Below are positions 13,246 through 20,269 of a stretch of 22,758 bases of DNA, piece by piece. Positions within the stretch are counted from its first letter, which is position 1, and the number at the start of each line of letters is the position of its first letter. The DNA is from HRBIN01 sp038891515 (GTDB lineage Archaea; Thermoproteota; Nitrososphaeria_A; Caldarchaeales; Caldarchaeaceae). The notes beneath the pieces were generated by a model, which worked only from the letters and a program-made list of their open reading frames with translations, had not been told where the DNA came from and did not search any database. The stretch is from assembly GCA_038891515.1 (NCBI GenBank), contig JAWAEB010000020.1, forward strand, positions 1-22,758, given 5' to 3'. The position numbers were made by a program, and so were the translations under genes.

Positions 13246-15498
13246 TTGACCGCACGGTTGAGGGAGCCTATAGTGGTGGTGCTGGGACATGTGGATCATG
13301 GAAAATGTGTTTCAGGCTCCACATGGCTAAACACCTCATCAGGAGGGGCGTCAGCAGAGGAGCTGTACCAGGAATATCGAAGACCCGGCCGGCCCATACC
13401 CTTGGAAGATGGGGTTGCAGTTGGGGTGGCGGACGGCCCAGAGCTATTAACCCTAGGGCTTGACGGTGAGCCCAGATATGTAAGGGCCTCGCATGTCTGG
13501 AGACGTAGGGCAGGGCCTAGGCTTGTCGAGGTCCGAATCTCAAACGGTGCATCCATAACATCCACACCTGAGCATCCATACCTCTCACAGCGTGGCCTAC
13601 TCTTCACAACCGTGAGAGCCGAGAATCTGAGGAGAGGCGACTATGTACTATCCCTAGAAGGTGGGAGATTGACACTGGCCGAGGTGACAGCCGTCAGGGA
13701 GGTTAGGCCGGGGGGCATATTCGTCTACGACTTCACAGTACCAGACCCACATCTATTCGCTGCTGAGAACGTCCTCGTCCACAACACATCTCTTCTGGAC
13801 AAGATGCGTGGCACGATTGTAGCCAGCAGAGAGGCGGGCGGGATAACACAGCACATAGGCGCCACCATCTTCCCCCTCGACGCTATTAGGGAGACCTGCA
13901 GAACCCTCCTAGGAACAGTGGGAGCGGAGCTCCGAGTGCCTGGGCTACTATTCATCGACACTCCAGGCCACGCCGCTTTCTCCAACCTGCGGAGGCGTGG
14001 AGGGTCCGTGGCTGATATGGCGATCCTTGTAGTGGATATATCAAAGGGTGTACAGGAGCAGACGAGGGAGAGCATACAGCTGCTGAGAAGTAGGAAGACG
14101 CCTTTCGTGGTGGCTGCCAACAAGTTGGACCTCATACCGGGGTGGAGGCCGGTCCATAACTCACCATTCCAGAAATCACTCCATTCCCAGCAAAGAGCTG
14201 TGGTGGAAGAGTTGGAGAACCGCATCTACTCGCTGATCGGTGACCTGTCCTTCTTCAACATCAGGTCAGACCTATACACTCGGATAACCTCTTTCGCCGA
14301 TACGGTAGCCATCGTACCAGTAAGCGCCAAGACTGGTGAGGGTATAGCGGACCTCCTCCTCATAATACTTGGACTGGCTCAACAGTTCATGAAGGACCAG
14401 CTGATATATGAGGAAGGGTTCTGCGAAGGAGTAATTCTGGAGCTGGAGGAAGAGGAGGGCCTTGGACTAACTGGGAACGTAATCATACACAGAGGTGTCT
14501 TGAGAGTGGGTGACAGAATAGCCTATCTCAGCAGGAGCGGCCCGGCAATCTCGAAGGTGAGGGCCCTACTCATGCCCAAGCCCCTAGATGAGATGAGAGA
14601 CCCTAGGGACAGGCTCAAGCCGGTCATGTCTGTCAGGGCAGCCGCCGGCGTCAAGATCGTGGGTGAAGACTTCAACCCAGTAGCAGGCTCCACCATACTC
14701 ACCTTCTCCGACGAGGAGGAGGCCCTCTCCCGACTAAATGAAGAGCTCTCCGATTTCGTGATCAAGACGGACAGGGTTGGTGTTGTCCTGAAATGTGACA
14801 CTCTCGGAACGCTGGAGGCTGCTGTCGCCTATCTAAGGGAGCAGGGAGCCCAGATAAGGGTGGCTGATGTGGGAGATGTGACCAAGAGGGACGTGATGGA
14901 GGCCTACGCTGTACGCCAGAAGGATGAGCTTCTCGGCGTGATACTGGCGTTCAATGTTCCGGTCAGCGCCGACGTGGAGAGGGAGGCCAACAGCAGGGGC
15001 ATAAGAATCTTCAGGTCCGAAATACTTTTCCGCCTCTCAGAAGATTATCTCAGCTGGGTGCGAGAGCAGACTAGGAGAAAGATGGAGGCAGAGTTTGGTT
15101 CTTTGGTCAAGCCCGGGAAGATAAAAGTGATGAAGGAGTTTGTCTTCAGGCGGAGCGAGCCCGCCATATTCGGGGTTGAGGTTCTGTCGGGTGTCATAAA
15201 GCCGGGTGTTGGACTCCTCAACAGGGAGGGAAAAAACGTTGGGACAATCTCACAGATACAGGATAAGGGTGTTCCGGTGCCTGAGGCGGGGGCAGGCTCC
15301 AAGGTGGCTGTCTCGGTGAGGGAGGCAGTATTTGGGAGGCACATACATGGTGATGAAATTCTCTATGTCCAGCTGCCGGAGAGAGATGCTAGGTTGCTGC
15401 TTCAGAAATTCAGCAACATGTTGGATAAGGACTCACTGGACGCTCTCAACGAGACTGTTGATATAATGCGTATGGCCAACCCGCTGTGGGCCCGTTGA
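13246..15498 (+). CDS. infB: Translation initiation factor aIF5B (IF-2 homologue) containing a mini-intein
   Basis: A ribosome-dependent GTPase that promotes subunit joining during initiation. The 750-residue precursor begins with a short extein (1-20) ending GHVDHGK, is interrupted by a 160-residue intein (21-180), and resumes TSLLDKMRGT, the remainder of G1. After splicing the factor is 590 residues, normal for archaeal aIF5B. The rest shows FIDTPGH (236-242, G3), ANKLD (291-295, G4), an EF-Tu-like domain 2, the IF2 domain 3, and a C-terminal domain with the family segment RRSEPAIFGVEVLSGVI. It starts with TTG at 13246. It is divergent from kae1; rps6e follows with its own TATA box. Until the intein splices, the P-loop is broken and the protein cannot bind GTP. 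Confidence 0.96.
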   Translation: MTARLREPIVVVLGHVDHGKCVSGSTWLNTSSGGASAEELYQEYRRPGRPIPLEDGVAVGVADGPELLTLGLDGEPRYVRASHVWRRRAGPRLVEVRISNGASITSTPEHPYLSQRGLLFTTVRAENLRRGDYVLSLEGGRLTLAEVTAVREVRPGGIFVYDFTVPDPHLFAAENVLVHNTSLLDKMRGTIVASREAGGITQHIGATIFPLDAIRETCRTLLGTVGAELRVPGLLFIDTPGHAAFSNLRRRGGSVADMAILVVDISKGVQEQTRESIQLLRSRKTPFVVAANKLDLIPGWRPVHNSPFQKSLHSQQRAVVEELENRIYSLIGDLSFFNIRSDLYTRITSFADTVAIVPVSAKTGEGIADLLLIILGLAQQFMKDQLIYEEGFCEGVILELEEEEGLGLTGNVIIHRGVLRVGDRIAYLSRSGPAISKVRALLMPKPLDEMRDPRDRLKPVMSVRAAAGVKIVGEDFNPVAGSTILTFSDEEEALSRLNEELSDFVIKTDRVGVVLKCDTLGTLEAAVAYLREQGAQIRVADVGDVTKRDVMEAYAVRQKDELLGVILAFNVPVSADVEREANSRGIRIFRSEILFRLSEDYLSWVREQTRRKMEAEFGSLVKPGKIKVMKEFVFRRSEPAIFGVEVLSGVIKPGVGLLNREGKNVGTISQIQDKGVPVPEAGAGSKVAVSVREAVFGRHIHGDEILYVQLPERDARLLLQKFSNMLDKDSLDALNETVDIMRMANPLWAR
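13306..13785 (+). other. Mini-intein in the aIF5B P-loop (160 residues, no homing endonuclease)
   Basis: A protein-splicing element lying between the Lys and Thr of GHVDHGK/T. It starts with Cys1 (CVSGSTWLNTSSGG, block A), has block B GASITSTPEHPYLS (81-94) with the TxxH catalytic Thr and His, block F IFVYDFTVPDPHLF (138-151), and ends with block G VLVHN (156-160, His-Asn). The +1 extein residue is Thr, a valid nucleophile. There is no LAGLIDADG-type domain between blocks B and F, so it cannot home by itself. The boundaries are exact in the DNA: TGT at 13306-13308 and AAC at 13783-13785. Confidence 0.95.
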
Positions 15499-15505
15499 TT
15501 TCACC

Positions 15506-15513
15506 CTTATAAA
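15506..15513 (+). promoter_or_regulatory. TATA box of the rps6e operon
   Basis: CTTATAAA is centred near 15510. A start site 26 nt downstream falls at 15536, immediately before the rps6e ATG (15537), so the message is probably leaderless. This gives the rps6e-rps24e-rps27ae operon a promoter separate from aIF5B. Confidence 0.65.
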
Positions 15514-15536
15514 TTCCCAGAGGAGCGGAATGGGAG

Positions 15537-15959
15537 ATGTCCAAGCAAGCGGTAGCCTCCCCAAGGCTAGTGATTTCGAATCCGAGGGGTGGGAAGGCAT
15601 CCACCATGCAACTCACACCCCAACAGTTCGCATTATTCTTAGGCAAGAGGGTGGGCGACCAGCTGGACGGGGATGCGATGGGGCTGAAAGGCTCCTACAT
15701 CAAGATTACAGGTGGCACGGATAGGGATGGCTTTCCCATGAGACGGGACGTGTCAGGCGGAAGGAAGGTGGGTGTCCTCCTAACCGGGCCACCGGGATTT
15801 CATCCACGGGAGAAGCCGCCGTCCAAGAAGAAGAAGAGGAGGAATAGAAGAACTGTGAAGGGGCTTAGGAAGAGGGTAACCGTTAGAGGTGACACTATCA
15901 GCGATGCGATTGCACAGATTAACGTTGTTCTAATACCCAAGGAGGTGCAGAAAGCCTAA
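15537..15959 (+). CDS. rps6e: 30S ribosomal protein S6e (eS6)
   Basis: The 140-residue product fits archaeal eS6: VISNPRGGKASTMQL near the N-terminus, LGKRVGDQLDGDAMGLKGSYIKITGGTDRDGFPMRRDV (family core 'iG...g..v.g...gl.gye..itGGsDk.GfPMr.dv'), and a basic C-terminal stretch, KKKKRRNRRTVKGLRKRVTVRG. eS6 lies at the foot of the small subunit. The ATG at 15537 is supported by the TATA spacing. Its TAA overlaps the next ATG by 1 nt (TAATG). Confidence 0.96.
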   Translation: MSKQAVASPRLVISNPRGGKASTMQLTPQQFALFLGKRVGDQLDGDAMGLKGSYIKITGGTDRDGFPMRRDVSGGRKVGVLLTGPPGFHPREKPPSKKKKRRNRRTVKGLRKRVTVRGDTISDAIAQINVVLIPKEVQKA

Positions 15960-16240
15960 TGTCAGTCTTGGAGACTGATGTGGAGGAGAATAGGCTAATG
16001 CGAAGGAAGGAGGTGAGGGCTAAGATAGGATACGAGTCCAGGCCACCCACACGGAAGGAGGTGGTGAATATTTTGGCGGGACACCTCAATGTTCCGGCAG
16101 AGAATATAGTCACCGTCAAAGTTGAGAACATTACAGGGATGAGGGCGATGAGAATACACGCACACGCCTACGATGACATCTCCCATGCCAAGAGATTTGA
16201 GAGACCATATATATTGAGGAGATGTGGGCTGATCTCCTGA
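15959..16240 (+). CDS. rps24e: 30S ribosomal protein S24e (eS24)
   Basis: A 93-residue small-subunit protein with the eS24 pattern: EENRLMRRKEVRAKIGYESRPPTRKEVVNILA (family 'eN.LL.Rkev.f.v.h...pTp.r.ev...la') and a C-terminal ISHAKRFERPYILRR ('a...E..yil.R'). Translation is coupled to rps6e by the TAATG overlap, with a GGAGGTG Shine-Dalgarno (15940-15946) inside the end of rps6e. It is coupled to rps27ae by TGATG. Confidence 0.92.
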   Translation: MSVLETDVEENRLMRRKEVRAKIGYESRPPTRKEVVNILAGHLNVPAENIVTVKVENITGMRAMRIHAHAYDDISHAKRFERPYILRRCGLIS

Positions 16241-16404
16241 TGACCAAGAGCGCCCTCTCGAAGAGATACAGTGTAGAGGATGGTAAGGTGGTCAAAGCCC
16301 TTCTCAGCTGCCCGAGATGCGGGGCTGGGTTCTTTATGGCCGAGCACTCAACCAGATACACTTGTGGACACTGTGGCTACACAAAATTCAAGCCCGGCGG
16401 CTAG
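16240..16404 (+). CDS. rps27ae: 30S ribosomal protein S27ae (eS31)
   Basis: A 54-residue zinc-ribbon ribosomal protein. Cys24, Cys27, Cys42 and Cys45 (SCPRCGAGFFMAEHSTRYTCGHCG) form the C4 site, and the ending GYTKFKP matches the family's 'CG.T...'. The ATG at 16240 overlaps the rps24e TGA by 1 nt and gives the normal archaeal length. An upstream in-frame ATG at 16222 would add six residues that are not family-like. The 3' end overlaps the convergent dephospho-CoA kinase gene by 17 nt. Confidence 0.93.
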   Translation: MTKSALSKRYSVEDGKVVKALLSCPRCGAGFFMAEHSTRYTCGHCGYTKFKPGG

Positions 16405-16927
16405 CTTCGTCAACAATATCCTCCACCATCTTCCTAGAGTCTGGCCCGCCCCTGACTATTACACAGCCCTCACCGGGCTGGCCATAGAGAAGGACCGCGC
16501 CGTCTGGCATGAAGTATATGGCCGGTAGGGCGAGCAAGTCCTCCTCACCATCCACTAAGACAACCACATTAACGCCTCTCTCTATGGCGCCAGCTATGGC
16601 GTAGGCAGCCTCAGGGGCTATGGACCCGGCCCGGTTCGAGACCTTGATAACAGCATAGCCTTCGGGGGATGGGTGGGTATAGCTCCGTCTCTCCACCCGG
16701 TCGTCCACCACCATCACGTTGGGCTTCACACCCGAGTCTAGAAGCATGGATGCGGTTACGTCCCCCACGGCTATTACTTGGGCTGGCCTCATCTCAGTGA
16801 GTATTCCCCGTATCCTATCCTTGACTTGGTCTGGCAAGCCCTTTACCAATATCCCAAGCGGTTTACGGAGCCTCGGCCTCATATCTTCTGGGATGGTTAT
16901 TGTGGTGGAGAAGGGGTTGCTAGTCAA
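16388..16927 (-). CDS. GTP-dependent dephospho-CoA kinase (DUF359 family)
   Basis: It catalyses the last step of coenzyme A synthesis in archaea, phosphorylating dephospho-CoA with GTP. The 179-residue sequence has the family's VIAVGDVTASML (51-62), PNVMVVDDRVER (69-80), a central AIERGVNVVVLVDGEEDLLALPA segment and IYFMPDGAVLLYGQPGEGCVIV. The aspartates and glutamates in GDVT, VDD and GEED correspond to the acidic active-site residues known for this family. The start at 16927 overlaps the spt4 end by 8 nt. It is last in the aIF2-gamma-side minus-strand run, where the spt4-DUF359 order is common in archaea. Confidence 0.93.
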   Translation of the reverse strand: MTSNPFSTTITIPEDMRPRLRKPLGILVKGLPDQVKDRIRGILTEMRPAQVIAVGDVTASMLLDSGVKPNVMVVDDRVERRSYTHPSPEGYAVIKVSNRAGSIAPEAAYAIAGAIERGVNVVVLVDGEEDLLALPAIYFMPDGAVLLYGQPGEGCVIVRGGPDSRKMVEDIVDEASRRA

Positions 16928-17111
16928 TCTTGACCGCGTAATGTCCGGGCTTCGTTATACCCAGCTCCTTAGCTATCACAGACTTCTCGGGGTCAAGTAT
17001 TATGAGTAGGCCACTGAAGTTAACAGCTAGGTCTGATGAGCCGCAGACGTCGCAGGTCGGCCCTAGCACAATACGCCTACAGTTCCTACAGGCCCTAGCC
17101 CTGTCTGACAC
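16920..17111 (-). CDS. spt4: Transcription elongation factor Spt4 (RpoE'')
   Basis: A 63-residue zinc protein that pairs with Spt5 (NusG-like) to clamp RNA polymerase during elongation. Cys8, Cys11, Cys20 and Cys23 form the zinc site (ACRNCRRIVLGPTCDVCGS), followed by the conserved 'GLLIILDPEKSVIAKELGI' strand-helix and the ending PGHYAVKID. It starts with GTG at 17111, overlapping rpoE1 by 17 nt, and overlaps the kinase gene by 8 nt. Confidence 0.95.
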   Translation of the reverse strand: MSDRARACRNCRRIVLGPTCDVCGSSDLAVNFSGLLIILDPEKSVIAKELGITKPGHYAVKID

Positions 17112-17664
17112 TAGACTGCACCGCCTTCGCCTTTTCCTCCTCCACCCAGCTGAGCTTACCCATGTAGGGCTGCCTAGTGGTAAGGCCTATCTTGCCAGCT
17201 GAGCCGGAGGCTAGGGAGACAGCCACGATCCGAGCCCTCACGTCATCACCCACAGAAAGCCTTCTGCCGGTCTTCCTTCCCAGAAGAAGGTTGTTCTTCT
17301 CATCGTAGGACATGAAGTCATCAGTTATCTGCGATATGTGTAGTAGGCCGTCCACAGGCCCAACCCTAACGAAGCATCCGAAGTCCGTTATCTCCACCAC
17401 CTCACCCAGCACCACCTCCTGAACCTCTGGGATGAAGGTGAGGAGCTTGAATGTGCAGTTGTGGTATGTGGAGCCATCTCTAGGCATTATCTTGCCAACA
17501 GGGTCAACTCTGGCCTCGATCACCAGACTCACATAGCCCAGCTCCTCATCTACCGCACCCTCATACTGTTTCTTGAGGTTGGACAGGACCACAGACTCCA
17601 GCTCCCTGCCAAAGTCCTTAGGCGATATGCCCACCACCTCCTGAACCTCCACTATCACAAACAA
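17095..17664 (-). CDS. rpoE1: DNA-directed RNA polymerase subunit E' (RpoE1/Rpb7)
   Basis: The stalk subunit of archaeal RNA polymerase, which works with RpoF (Rpb4). An N-terminal RNP-like domain (FVIVEVQEVVGISPKDFG) is followed by a linker with DGSTYHNCTFKLLTF and a C-terminal S1 RNA-binding domain (EVVLGEVVEITDFGCFVRVGPVDGLLHISQI). I choose the TTG at 17664 (189 residues) because Rpb7 proteins begin at this strand and a GGTG lies 7 nt before it. The in-frame ATG at 17718 is upstream of the start site predicted from the TATA box at 17725-17733. It overlaps spt4 by 17 nt. Confidence 0.93.
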   Translation of the reverse strand: MFVIVEVQEVVGISPKDFGRELESVVLSNLKKQYEGAVDEELGYVSLVIEARVDPVGKIMPRDGSTYHNCTFKLLTFIPEVQEVVLGEVVEITDFGCFVRVGPVDGLLHISQITDDFMSYDEKNNLLLGRKTGRRLSVGDDVRARIVAVSLASGSAGKIGLTTRQPYMGKLSWVEEEKAKAVQSSVRQG

Positions 17665-17724
17665 ACCGCATACACCATGTACCACACCATAGTTACACGT
17701 TATCCACCAAATTGCCAACGGTTA

Positions 17725-17733
17725 GAATATAAG
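17725..17733 (-). promoter_or_regulatory. TATA box of rpoE1
   Basis: Read on the minus strand the element is CTTATATTC, just beyond the PIN gene stop. A start site about 26 nt downstream falls near 17703, leaving a leader of about 40 nt before the rpoE1 TTG. It suggests that rpoE1-spt4-dephospho-CoA kinase can be transcribed apart from aIF2-gamma. Confidence 0.45.
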
Positions 17734-17735
17734 GG

Positions 17736-18113
17736 TTAGCCCAGCCACAGGGGATCTCCCGCCCTACCAACCATGATAACCTCCACACCCACAGTCCTAA
17801 GCCGTCTAGCCAACTCCCTATCAACCGTGGCCACAGGAAGTCCAAGGCTTTTAGAGATGGCTCCCAACGAGGCGTCCACACCACCCAGTTCACCAGCATC
17901 TATTAAGGACATGGTCTCAGCCATCCTGAGGGCCACCAGAGCCACCCTACCCTTCTTGCTAGGCTTTGTGGAAAGTTTCGCCAGCTCGTCCCTCACAGTG
18001 GTGGGCACTAGGGGCTCCAGCTTCTCACCCAGCTTACCCTCTAGGATGGACAGGTAGTCACGCCCCTTCTCTGCACAGAGCATTAGGAGGCTGGTGTCCA
18101 CCAAGACCCTCAT
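17736..18113 (-). CDS. PIN-domain ribonuclease, Fcf1/Utp24-like
   Basis: A 125-residue PIN protein with the acidic active-site set Asp6 (VLVDTSLL), Glu43 (VRDELAKL), Asp80 (GVDASLGAIS) and Asp98 (VATVDREL). Such a small PIN protein encoded directly after aIF2-gamma is a typical archaeal arrangement, and its relatives include the rRNA-processing nuclease Fcf1. It is likely to cut pre-rRNA or another structured RNA. No antitoxin gene adjoins it, so a VapC toxin role is unlikely. It begins 9 nt after the aIF2-gamma stop. Confidence 0.88.
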   Translation of the reverse strand: MRVLVDTSLLMLCAEKGRDYLSILEGKLGEKLEPLVPTTVRDELAKLSTKPSKKGRVALVALRMAETMSLIDAGELGGVDASLGAISKSLGLPVATVDRELARRLRTVGVEVIMVGRAGDPLWLG

Positions 18114-18121
18114 CCAGCTCC

Positions 18122-19360
18122 TCAGCCACCCACTATAGACCCATACCCTATGAGGCGCCAGCCTGTCCCTATCTTCCTCGAGATGGTCACCCTCCCACCC
18201 AGCTCAGCCGCGACCGGCCGTGTCAAAGACAGCTCAACCCTGTCCTGGGTCCTACGCGTGACTACACCGCTGGTGACGGCTGACGAGACATTAATCACGA
18301 GCGGCTCCTTCTCAGTTAAAGGCTTGACAGCGACGTCGCCGTCCACGCCGAGAACCTTCCTGAAGAGTTGATACTCGATGGTCAGCGAGGTCCAGACTGG
18401 GGGAGCTGTCTCCGGCCTGCCCGCTATATTTCCCACGAGGCCGTCACCCTTACCCAGGTAGGGGTCTAGGGTTGTCTCCACACCTGTGAGGCCTCCCGGA
18501 TAAGCCTCGTCCACGTGCCTACCACCAGCCATCAGGCTTCTCACCTCAGTATAGAGAGGCTTGTAGGATTGCTTGCCAGTCTGAACCAAGCCAGGCACCA
18601 GTTCAATCTCATCACCCACTCTAAGCGAGCCTTGGACCAGCGATCCACCAATCACTGCGCCCTTCAGCTGCCTAGCAGGTGTGCCTGGTGGATTTACATC
18701 GAACGACCTTATGACCGGCATGCGGAAAGGTTTGGACCTGTCCCTCGGAGGTGTTGGCATAAGCTTCTCCATCATGTATAGGAGCGGCTCGATTCCTATT
18801 CCATGCTGACTTGAGACAGGGACTATGGGGACCTTAGCGAAGCCAACCGACTCTAGATAGGACGTAACCTCTTCATAGTTCTCAAGCGCCCTCTCCCTCA
18901 TCACTAGGTCGATTTTGTTCTGAACCACGACCAGCTTGGAGATTCCCAAGGTCTTAGCTGCTTGGAGGTGCTCACTATCCTGAAGCTGGGGAAACCTAGC
19001 CCTAACGTCCAGGACGAAGATGGCTCCATCGAAGAGGGCTGCTCCTGAGAGCATCGTCACCATGAGTGAGTGGTGGCCGGGACAGTCAATGAATGAGACT
19101 GCCCTGACAAACTCTGTCTCCACATTATGGGTTGGGCATGTGGGGGATGACTTGTAGTTGAAGGGTTCAGAGCACTGCGGGCACCTGTATATGGGTGCGT
19201 CTGCGTATCCAATCCTTATGGTGATGCCCCTCTTCATCTCCTCACTATGCCTTCCCGTCCACACGCCGGAGATAGCTTGTACGAGCGTGCTCTTACCATT
19301 GTCAACGTGTCCGAGAGTACCGATGTTAATTTCAGGCTGTCTGGGAAGGGGTTTGCTCAT
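18122..19360 (-). CDS. eif2g: Translation initiation factor aIF2, gamma subunit
   Basis: The GTPase core of aIF2, which carries initiator Met-tRNA to the 30S subunit. With the ATG at 19360 the protein has 412 residues. Visible: G1 GHVDNGKST (17-25), RGITIRIGYAD (44-54), a zinc knuckle with Cys60, Cys63, Cys75 and His78, G3 DCPGHH (92-97), NKID (G4), and beta-barrel domains 2 and 3 ending GWRLIGYGSI. The aIF2-gamma norm is GHVDHGKTT, so Asn21 and Ser24 are changes. GKST and DCPGH resemble eukaryotic eIF2-gamma. An upstream in-frame TTG at 19369 precedes the start site predicted from the TATA box, so ATG 19360 is preferred and the mRNA looks leaderless. Confidence 0.95.
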   Translation of the reverse strand: MSKPLPRQPEINIGTLGHVDNGKSTLVQAISGVWTGRHSEEMKRGITIRIGYADAPIYRCPQCSEPFNYKSSPTCPTHNVETEFVRAVSFIDCPGHHSLMVTMLSGAALFDGAIFVLDVRARFPQLQDSEHLQAAKTLGISKLVVVQNKIDLVMRERALENYEEVTSYLESVGFAKVPIVPVSSQHGIGIEPLLYMMEKLMPTPPRDRSKPFRMPVIRSFDVNPPGTPARQLKGAVIGGSLVQGSLRVGDEIELVPGLVQTGKQSYKPLYTEVRSLMAGGRHVDEAYPGGLTGVETTLDPYLGKGDGLVGNIAGRPETAPPVWTSLTIEYQLFRKVLGVDGDVAVKPLTEKEPLVINVSSAVTSGVVTRRTQDRVELSLTRPVAAELGGRVTISRKIGTGWRLIGYGSIVGG

Positions 19361-19383
19361 CCTTGACAACTAGCGAGGTGCGG

Positions 19384-19391
19384 TTTATATA
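19384..19391 (-). promoter_or_regulatory. TATA box of the aIF2-gamma operon
   Basis: On the minus strand the element reads TATATAAA, centred at about 19387.5. The predicted start site (19361-19362) coincides with the ATG at 19360. It is a strong consensus match and decides between the two candidate start codons. Confidence 0.7.
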
Positions 19392-19415
19392 GGTTGAACC
19401 GGCGGAATGGTCTTG

Positions 19416-19832
19416 TCAGGTCAGCTCAGATGGGGTGAAGAATATGGAATGCTCAGCCTCGTACGAGTCCTCACTATCAGAGGCATGTATCAGGTTGTCA
19501 GTCAGCTCAAGCCCTAGGTCTCCCCTGATTGTACCTGGCTCTGCCTTGACAGGATCGGTGCTCCCCACTAGGCGCCTCACCACCTCGATGGCCGACCGCC
19601 CCTCCCACACCATCACCACCACACGTGAAGAGGTTATGGTCCTTACCAAGTCCTCGAAGAAGGGTTTGCCACTGTGTACAGCGTATAGCCTCTCAGCCTC
19701 CTCCCTAGACATCTTAACCACCTTTGCTTGGACAAGCCTCAGACCCTTCCTCTCCAGCCTTCCGATTATGTCACCCACAAGCCTTCTTTCGAGAGCGCTG
19801 GGCTTTAGAATAACAAAGGTGCGTTCGGACAT
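19416..19832 (-). CDS. ndk: Nucleoside diphosphate kinase
   Basis: It balances nucleoside triphosphate pools by transferring the gamma-phosphate through a histidine. The 138-residue product has TFVILKPSALERRLVGDII (5-23), the KPFFEDLV helix (56-63), PGTIRGDLG (99-107) and the active-site signature NLIHASDS (113-120) with the phosphorylated His116, then AEHSIFF. It lies 2 nt after rpl24e and is last in the rpl7ae-rps28e-rpl24e-ndk operon, a widespread archaeal arrangement. In many archaea the aIF5B gene follows ndk; here aIF2-gamma does. Confidence 0.97.
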   Translation of the reverse strand: MSERTFVILKPSALERRLVGDIIGRLERKGLRLVQAKVVKMSREEAERLYAVHSGKPFFEDLVRTITSSRVVVMVWEGRSAIEVVRRLVGSTDPVKAEPGTIRGDLGLELTDNLIHASDSEDSYEAEHSIFFTPSELT

Positions 19833-19834
19833 AT

Positions 19835-20017
19835 CTACCCCCGCTTGAACACGCTAGTCCACTTAAGCTTCCTCGGGTCCCTTTTCTGCTCCACCATGTA
19901 GACTCTGCACCGTCTCGAGCAGAACCAGAGCTGGGTGCCATCGTTTCTGACATAGAGCATGCCAGAGCCGTGGATGAACTCCCGGCCGCAGAAGGAGCAT
20001 CTGTGTGTGGACACCAT
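19835..20017 (-). CDS. rpl24e: 50S ribosomal protein L24e (eL24)
   Basis: A 60-residue large-subunit zinc protein. Cys7, Cys10, Cys33 and Cys37 (HRCSFCGREFIHGSGMLYVRNDG, then FCSRRCR) give the TRASH-like treble-clef site, and RDPRKLKWTSVFKRG is the expected ending. The ATG at 20017 follows the rps28e stop by 17 nt. Confidence 0.96.
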   Translation of the reverse strand: MVSTHRCSFCGREFIHGSGMLYVRNDGTQLWFCSRRCRVYMVEQKRDPRKLKWTSVFKRG

Positions 20018-20034
20018 CTACCACATCACTTCGC

Positions 20035-20259
20035 CTACTTTATCTTCTCCGCCTCCCTCTCCACATCAAGCAACATTAGAATATCTCCCACCCTGACCGG
20101 CCCCTTCACGTTGCGGGTGATGACGCGGCCCTCGTCCTTGCCCCTCATGATTCTGACACGCACCTGTGTAACCTCACCTGTCACACCCGTCCTCCCTACA
20201 ACGTGCTCCACAATAGCTGGGACAGGCTCCTCAACCCTTTGGCTGGTCTTCTGACTCAA
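20035..20259 (-). CDS. rps28e: 30S ribosomal protein S28e (eS28)
   Basis: A 74-residue OB-fold ribosomal protein. PAIVEHVVGRTGVTGEVTQVRVRIM (14-38) and the C-terminal ITRNVKGPVRVGDILMLLDVEREA are the family signatures ('viGrtG..Gevtqvrv...', 'NvkGpVr.GDil.L.e.erEA'). It starts with TTG at 20259, 10 nt after the rpl7ae stop, and is translated within the rpl7ae operon. Confidence 0.95.
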   Translation of the reverse strand: MSQKTSQRVEEPVPAIVEHVVGRTGVTGEVTQVRVRIMRGKDEGRVITRNVKGPVRVGDILMLLDVEREAEKIK

Positions 20260-20269
20260 CTACCCCACC

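Noticed and set aside
13306..13785. Lineage-specific insertion domain of aIF5B rather than an intein
   Set aside because: The first Cys, the TxxH block, the C-terminal His-Asn and the exact split of GHVDHGK/T are diagnostic of protein splicing, and removal restores a perfect family sequence.
15570..15590. tRNA T-loop-like string TTCGAATCC
   Set aside because: It lies within the rps6e coding frame and no acceptor, D or anticodon stem surrounds it. A similar string at about 11123 is inside the XTPase gene.
17736..18113. VapC-type toxin
   Set aside because: Although it is a PIN protein, no antitoxin gene adjoins it, and its place between aIF2-gamma and rpoE1 is the conserved archaeal location of an Fcf1-like RNA-processing nuclease.
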